From Paulinella micropora (Eukaryota; Cercozoa; Imbricatea; Euglyphida), in NCBI GenBank assembly GCA_009731375.1, contig BJOX01000058.1:194937-230049 (forward strand): 35,113 nucleotides of DNA, given 5' to 3'. A program made the position numbers and the translations under genes. Below are positions 26,373 to 35,113 of this stretch, piece by piece. The notes beneath the pieces were generated by a model that did not search any database, had not been told where the DNA came from, and saw only the letters and a list, made by a program, of their open reading frames with translations. Position 1 is the first letter of the stretch, and the number at the start of each line of letters is the position of its first letter.

Positions 26373-26425
<53 letters not shown>

Positions 26426-26733
26426 ATATTATATAATATTATATATATATGTATGTATGTATGTATGTATGCATATTTATATGTATATGTATATTTATGT
26501 ATGTATGTATGTATGTATGTATGTATCTATATATACATATGTATATATATATATACATATATATACATATGCATATGTATATTTATGTATGTATGCATGT
26601 ATGTATGTATGTATGTATGTATGTATGTATGTATGCATGTACGTATGTATGTATGTATGTATGCATGTATGTATGTATGTATGTATGTATGTATTGTATG
26701 TATGTAATGTATGCATGTATGCATGCATGTATG

Positions 26734-26764
<31 letters not shown>

Positions 26765-26990
26765 TGCATGTAATGTATGTGTGTCATGCATGTATGTTAT
26801 GTATGTATGTATGTATGTATATATGTATGTATGTATCATATTTATATGTATATGTATGTATGTATGTATGTATATTTGAATGTTTGTATGCATATATGTA
26901 TGTATGCATGTATGTATGTATGCATGTATGTATGTATGTATGTATGTATGTATGTATGTATGTACGTATGTATGTATGTTCTTTTTACCT
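26343..26990. repeat. (TA)n and (TATG)n arrays
   Basis: TA and ATACAC to 26445, then TATG with GCAT, ATTT and ATGTAATG variants to about 26978. Confidence 0.95.
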
Positions 26991-28045
<1,055 letters not shown>

Positions 28046-28105
28046 TATCAATCCATCCATCCATCCATCTATCCATCCATCCATCCCTCTATCCATCCAT
28101 CTATC

Positions 28106-28171
<66 letters not shown>
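28046..28171. repeat. (CATC)n and (TATC)n
   Basis: CATC-rich for about 60 bp, then TATC to 28171. Confidence 0.95.
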
Positions 28172-28397
28172 GAGTATTAAAGAATAGTGAAAATTTCGGC
28201 CAGAACAAATTATCCCGTAATGATGGTACATTTGTTATTCAAAGTAGTGAAGAATTTCGTCGAGCCGGTAATGATGGGAGATTTGTTGCCCACAAATAAA
28301 AGTTTAGCCCAAAATTCCCCGTATTTACGGTTGGTTGAAAGGTGAAATGGCCGAAAGGTGAGGTGGCTGAAATTTACAACGGACCTTGCCTTAGTAA
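28172..28397 (+). other. Single-copy island with a diverged ~60-bp tandem duplication
   Basis: AGTGAAAATTTCGGCCAG...CCGTAATGATGG...ATTTGTT (28187-28235) is followed by AGTGAAGAATTTCGTCGAGC, CGGTAATGATGGGAGATTTG (28246-28289), a diverged tandem copy. Downstream GAAAGGTGAAATGGCC is repeated as GAAAGGTGAGGTGGCT. No coding signal. Confidence 0.7.
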
Positions 28398-28438
28398 TAG
28401 GTGACCCTCGATCGCTCTTGCCAATAGAATGATCCCAC

Positions 28439-28532
<94 letters not shown>

Positions 28533-28549
28533 GTAGGTAGGTAGGTAGG

Positions 28550-28585
<36 letters not shown>

Positions 28586-28599
28586 CATAGATAGATAGG

Positions 28600-28647
<48 letters not shown>

Positions 28648-28684
28648 CAGACAGATGGGTAGACATAGATAGATCGATAGATAT

Positions 28685-28746
<62 letters not shown>

Positions 28747-28822
28747 CTGTCAATATTACCGCAGTGATAGATGTCCTTCAATAGCTCTCTCTAAAAGAAG
28801 GATCCCAATCTCTTGTCTGGAT

Positions 28823-28916
<94 letters not shown>

Positions 28917-28970
28917 TGTCCTTCAATAGCTCTCTCTAAAAAAAGAATCCCAATCTCTTGGCTGGATGAG
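28398..28970 (+). repeat. Three copies of a GATGTCCTTCAATAGCTCTC core with GATA/GA spacers
   Basis: Copies at 28768-28826 and 28914-28970 agree closely (GATGTCCTTCAATAGCTCTC, then TCTAAAA(G/A)AAG(G/A)ATCCC and AATCTCTTG(T/G)CTGGATGAG). A diverged copy at 28398-28440 reads GGTGACCCTCGATCGCTCTT and AATGATCCCACAG. Spacer between the first two is (GATA)n with GGTA and GACA blocks; between the last two it is (GA)n. Confidence 0.85.
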
Positions 28971-29041
28971 AGAGAAAGAGAGAGAGAGAAGGAGAGAGAG
29001 AGAGAGAGAGGGAGGGAGAGAGAGAGAGAGAGAGACAGAGG

Positions 29042-29078
<37 letters not shown>

Positions 29079-29168
29079 AGAGAGAAGGAGAGAGAGAAAG
29101 AGAGAGAAAAAGAGAGAGAGAAAAAGAGAGAAAAAGAGAGAGAGAAAGAGAGAGAGAANNNNNNNNNN
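28971..29168. repeat. (GA)n array ending in a 10-N gap
   Basis: GA with GGGA and GAAA variants, then N 29159-29168. The motif on the far side is the unrelated TATC. Confidence 0.95.
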
Positions 29169-30744
<1,576 letters not shown>

Positions 30745-30745
<1 letters not shown>

Positions 30746-30874
30746 CGTAGAACCGTCAGACTGCACAAATCCGGGGCCTAGTGCCCATTCCCAGCCCGCT
30801 ACCCAGTCGTTGATTGGCGGCGGGGTGGAATGGATGCCTATGTCTTCGGATATGCAGAGCTGATAGACCAAACA
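30745..30874 (+). repeat. Fourth copy of the GGCGGGGTGGAATGGAT core
   Basis: Full-length copy of the family described at 27456-28045, followed by (TATC)n to 30960. It ends at the same AGACCAAACATATC boundary as the third copy. Confidence 0.9.
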
Positions 30875-30960
<86 letters not shown>

Positions 30961-31048
30961 CCTGGGGAATTCATTACGAAGGCTTTGTAGAGAGAAATCA
31001 TCTAGGCGGACCCTTTGGCAGGAACTTGGACCTATGTTGATTGATTAG
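30961..31048 (+). repeat. AGAAATCATCTAGG core, copy 1
   Basis: Reads GAGAAATCATCTAGGCGGAC, CCTTTGGCAGGAACTTGG, ACCTATGTTGATTGATTAG and runs into (TTAG)n. Copies 2 and 3 are at 31236-31296 and 32576-32619; the third keeps only the left half. Confidence 0.88.
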
Positions 31049-31166
31049 TTAGCTAGTTATTTGGTTAGTTAGTTGGTTAGTTGGTTGGTTGGTTGGGTAG
31101 TTGGTTAGTTGGTTAGTTAGTTAGTTGGTTGGTTGGTTAGTTAGTTGGTGAGTGAGTGAGTGAGTG

Positions 31167-31202
<36 letters not shown>

Positions 31203-31203
31203 G

Positions 31204-31237
<34 letters not shown>

Positions 31238-31295
31238 AGAGAAATCATCTAGGTGGACCCTTTGACACGAACTTGGGCCTATGTTCATTGATTGT

Positions 31296-31342
<47 letters not shown>

Positions 31343-32312
31343 ATAAGATGGTTGGTTGGTCGGTTAGTTGGTGGTTAGTTAGTTAGTCAATTAGTTAGTC
31401 AGTTAGGTAGTCAGTTAGTCAGTTAGTTGGTTGTTTAGTTGTTTAGTTGTTTAGTTAGTTAGTTAGTTAGTTGGTTATTTGGTTAGTTGGTGAGTAAGTT
31501 AGTTAGTTAGTTAGTTAGTTAAATAGTTAGTTAGTTAGTTAGTTAGTTAGCTAGTTGGTTGGTTGGTTGGTTGGTTGGTTAGTTGCTGAGTTTAGTTAGT
31601 TAGTTAGTTAGTTAGTTAGTTGGTTGGTTGGTTGGTTGGTGAGTTAGTTAGATAGTTAGTTAGTTAGTTAGTGAGTTAGTTAGTGATTTAGTTAGTGATT
31701 TATTTAGTGATTTAGTTAGTTAGTTAGTTAGTTAGCTAGACAGCTAGTTAGTTAGTAAGTAAGTTAGTTGGCTAGTTAGTTGGCTGGTCAGGTAGTTAGT
31801 AAATTAGTTAGTTAGTTAGTTACTCAGTTAGTAAGTTAGTAAGTAAGTTAGTAAGTAAGTGAGTTAGTTAGTTAGTAAGTTAGTTAGTTAGTTTGTTAGT
31901 TTGTTAGTCAGATAGTCAGTCAGTCAGTTAGTTAGTTAGATAGTTAGTTAGTTAGTTAGTTAGTTAGTCAATGAGCTAGTCTAAGTTAGTTAGTGAGTTA
32001 GTAAGTTAGTTAGTTAGTTAGTTAGTTAGTTGGTTAGTTAATTGGTTAGTTCGTTAGCTCGTTAGTTAGCTAGTGAGTGAGCTAGTTAGTTACTGAATTA
32101 GTTAGTTAGTTAGTTAGTTAGTGAGTTAGTTAGTGACTTAGTTAGTGTTAGTTAGTTAGTCAGTTAGTTAGGTAGGTAGATAGTCAGTTAGTTAGTTAGT
32201 TAATTAGTTAGTTAGCTAGCTAGCTAGCTAGCTAGTTAGTTAGTTAGTTAGATAGTCTAAGTTAGTTAGTGAGTTAGTAAGTTAGTTAGTTAGTTAGGTA
32301 GGTAGTCAGTTG

Positions 32313-32354
<42 letters not shown>

Positions 32355-32515
32355 CAGTTAGTCAGTTAGTCAGTTAGTGAGTTAGTTAGTTAATTAGTTA
32401 GTTAGTTAGGTACTTAGTTAGTTAGTTAGGTACTTAGTTAGTTAGCTAGTTAGTTAGTTAGTGAGTCAGTTAGCCAGTTAGCTAGCTAGTTAGTCAGTTA
32501 GTTAGTTAGTTAGTC

Positions 32516-32569
<54 letters not shown>

Positions 32570-32575
32570 ACAGTG
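31049..32575. repeat. (TTAG)n-related array, about 1.5 kb
   Basis: Tetranucleotide GTTA/TTAG with many TTGG, TCAG, TGAG, TAAG and CTAG variants, interrupted by the second core copy at 31236-31296. The motif is a 4-mer, not the insect-type TTAGG 5-mer, so it is not read as telomeric. It is the most degenerate long array in the window. Confidence 0.95.
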
Positions 32576-33142
<567 letters not shown>

Positions 33143-33936
33143 NNNNNNNNNNNNNNNNNNNNNNNNNNNNNNNNNNNNNNNNNNNNNNNNNNNNNNNNNN
33201 NNNNNNNNNNNNNNNNNNNNNNNNNNNNNNNNNNNNNNNNNNNNNNNNNNNNNNNNNNNNNNNNNNNNNNNNNNNNNNNNNNNNNNNNNNNNNNNNNNNN
33301 NNNNNNNNNNNNNNNNNNNNNNNNNNNNNNNNNNNNNNNNNNNNNNNNNNNNNNNNNNNNNNNNNNNNNNNNNNNNNNNNNNNNNNNNNNNNNNNNNNNN
33401 NNNNNNNNNNNNNNNNNNNNNNNNNNNNNNNNNNNNNNNNNNNNNNNNNNNNNNNNNNNNNNNNNNNNNNNNNNNNNNNNNNNNNNNNNNNNNNNNNNNN
33501 NNNNNNNNNNNNNNNNNNNNNNNNNNNNNNNNNNNNNNNNNNNNNNNNNNNNNNNNNNNNNNNNNNNNNNNNNNNNNNNNNNNNNNNNNNNNNNNNNNNN
33601 NNNNNNNNNNNNNNNNNNNNNNNNNNNNNNNNNNNNNNNNNNNNNNNNNNNNNNNNNNNNNNNNNNNNNNNNNNNNNNNNNNNNNNNNNNNNNNNNNNNN
33701 NNNNNNNNNNNNNNNNNNNNNNNNNNNNNNNNNNNNNNNNNNNNNNNNNNNNNNNNNNNNNNNNNNNNNNNNNNNNNNNNNNNNNNNNNNNNNNNNNNNN
33801 NNNNNNNNNNNNNNNNNNNNNNNNNNNNNNNNNNNNNNNNNNNNNNNNNNNNNNNNNNNNNNNNNNNNNNNNNNNNNNNNNNNNNNNNNNNNNNNNNNNN
33901 NNNNNNNNNNNNNNNNNNNNNNNNNNNNNNNNNNNN
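33143..33936. other. Assembly gap, 794 N
   Basis: Unsequenced. (GATA)n on the left and (TATC)n on the right are reverse complements, so the missing part may contain the centre of an inverted repeat like the one at 13040-13918; this cannot be seen. Confidence 0.99.
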
Positions 33937-33969
<33 letters not shown>

Positions 33970-34024
33970 CTCTCTCTATCTAGCTAGCTATCTATTTATC
34001 TATCTATCTATATATCTATCTATA

Positions 34025-34057
<33 letters not shown>

Positions 34058-34062
34058 CTCTC

Positions 34063-34107
<45 letters not shown>

Positions 34108-34121
34108 ATATCTATCTATCA

Positions 34122-34152
<31 letters not shown>

Positions 34153-34201
34153 GATCGATCGATCTATCCATCCATCCATCCATCCATCCATCCATCCATC
34201 C

Positions 34202-34276
<75 letters not shown>

Positions 34277-34436
34277 ATTCTACATTTTCACTTCTCTGGC
34301 TACCTACCTACCTACATACCTACCTACCTACCCTACCCTACCTAATCTACCTACCCTACTCTCCCTACCCTACCTGTCTGCCTAGCTGTCTATCTATCTC
34401 AGTATCGTACCTTTACTTCCCCAACTACTGCCTTGA
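33937..34436. repeat. (TATC)n, (CATC)n and CTAC-rich sequence
   Basis: TATC with (TC)n, CTAG and (CGAT)n patches to 34165, CATC to 34203, TATC to 34275, then CTAC/CCTAC degenerate repeats to about 34380 and a short unique lead-in to the minisatellite. Confidence 0.93.
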
Positions 34437-35005
34437 TTGTCATATACTGCCTTTATTTCCCCATCTACTGCCTTTATTTTCCCATCTTCTGCCTTTATTT
34501 TCCTACTGCCTTTATTTCCCATCTACTGCCTTTATTTCCCATCTACTGCCTTTATTTTCCTACTGCCTTTATTTACCCATCTACTGCCATTATTTCCCGA
34601 TCTACTGCCTTTATTTCCCGATCTGTTTTTTCCCATCTACTGCCTTTATTTACAATGTACTGCCTTTCATTCCCCATCTACTGCCTTTATTTCCCATCTA
34701 CTGCCTTCATTTCCCAATCTACTGCCTTTATTTCCCCATATACTGCCTTTATTTCCCATCTACTGCCTTTATTTCCCATCTACTGCCTTTATTTCCCCAT
34801 CTACTGCCTTTATTCCCCATCTACTGCCTTTATTTCCCAATCTACTGTCTTTATTTCCCCATCTACTGCCTTTATTTTCCTACCGCTTTTATTTCCTATC
34901 TACTGCTTTTATTTCCCCGTCTGCTGCTTTTATTTCGCCATCTACTGCCTTTATTTCCCGATCTACTGCCTTTATTTCCCGATCTACTGCCTTAATTTTC
35001 CTACC
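34437..35005 (-). repeat. ~20-bp minisatellite, about 27 units, inverted partner of 5180-5310
   Basis: Unit ATCTACTGCCTTTATTTCCC with small changes. On the minus strand it reads GGGAAATAAAGGCAGTAGAT, matching the unit at 5180-5310. Each unit carries AATAAA on the minus strand. Two long plus-strand frames through it (repeated STAFIS and LPLFP words) arise because the roughly 20-bp unit lacks stops; I do not treat them as genes. Confidence 0.93.
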
Positions 35006-35113
35006 TGTTGTTGATGATGAGACGCCCCTTGTCCCCAAACCAAACCACGAGATCATGCCCACAGCTTAACACACACACACACACACACACATTAAAATAC
35101 ATATATACTCATG
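35006..35113. other. Short unique tail and (AC)n
   Basis: About 64 bp of unique sequence (contains GAGACGCCCCTTGTCCCC), (AC)n 35070-35091 and a few AT-rich bases to the window end. Confidence 0.7.

Noticed and set aside
31049-32575. (TTAG)n as telomeric repeat
   Set aside because: The unit is a 4-mer with many variants, not TTAGG or TTAGGG, and it is flanked on both sides by other sequence.
34433-35069. Two 190-210 codon plus-strand frames with repeated STAFIS / LPLFP words
   Set aside because: They read a roughly 20-bp minisatellite lacking stop codons; frame changes with unit-length variation, no start context is apparent, and the same family at 5180-5310 has no coding frame of this kind.

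Overview
This window is nuclear DNA from a eukaryote whose non-coding sequence is swamped by microsatellites. There are no bacterial operons, IS elements or CRISPR arrays. The eukaryotic call rests on three things: a plausible 3' splice site in front of the only convincing exon, tRNA-derived SINE-like repeats with Pol III A and B box matches and (ATT)n tails, and very long di-, tri- and tetranucleotide arrays. The species cannot be fixed from sequence alone. A GC-rich intronless exon in simple-sequence-rich AT-leaning DNA would suit a brown alga or another marine protist, or a mollusc-like or flatworm-like animal.

Layout. 1-399: (TC)n and (TATC)n, probably the end of an intron, closing with an acceptor AG at 398-399. 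400-1803: a GC-rich open exon coding at least 466 residues of Ser/Pro/Ala-rich, probably disordered protein with a Lys-rich tail, the only gene I support. 1804-2782: AT-rich 3' flank with a decayed tRNA-like piece. 2783-5040: CA/GT, poly-G, TATC, TA, TATG/ACAT, trinucleotide arrays and a TGTTGTGGTTGC minisatellite. 5180-5310: a roughly 21-bp minisatellite that returns in opposite orientation at 34437-35005. 5316-5600: a TTCGCACA-rich region. 6768-7590: a satellite with a 32-bp palindromic subunit and a 271-bp higher-order repeat. 7797-10106: four same-orientation SINE copies separated by (ATT)n. 10470-12975: two families of complex unit repeated between TA and ACAT arrays (5 and 15 copies). 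13040-13918: a large inverted repeat with a 41-nt centre. 14755-17624: four more families of repeated cores. 17775-18165, 18761-19185 and 24530-24975: single-copy islands without a recognised gene. 19190-22270: GA/GATA arrays with a 530-bp tandem duplication. 22277-33142: TATG, CA, TA, GATA, TATC and TTAG arrays carrying further core families. 33937-35113: TATC, CTAC and the terminal minisatellite.

The organising principle is modular. Short complex cores of 30-130 bp occur two to fifteen times, each separated by a microsatellite whose motif can differ from copy to copy. At least fifteen such families were found by eye. In two of them a microsatellite can be seen sitting inside, or replacing half of, an otherwise conserved core.

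Runs of N: 2903-3028, 4689-4698, 8889-9123, 9333-9391, 9649-9814, 15395-15480, 16918-17012, 21151-21160, 21663-21672, 23250-23322, 25645-25654, 27242-27303, 29159-29168, 33143-33936. Five are exactly 10 N, and most sit in or next to simple repeats. Repeat lengths near them should be treated as provisional. Long reading frames that translate to runs such as YLSI, HTYI, CMYV or SLSL are by-products of stop-free microsatellites and are not annotated as genes.
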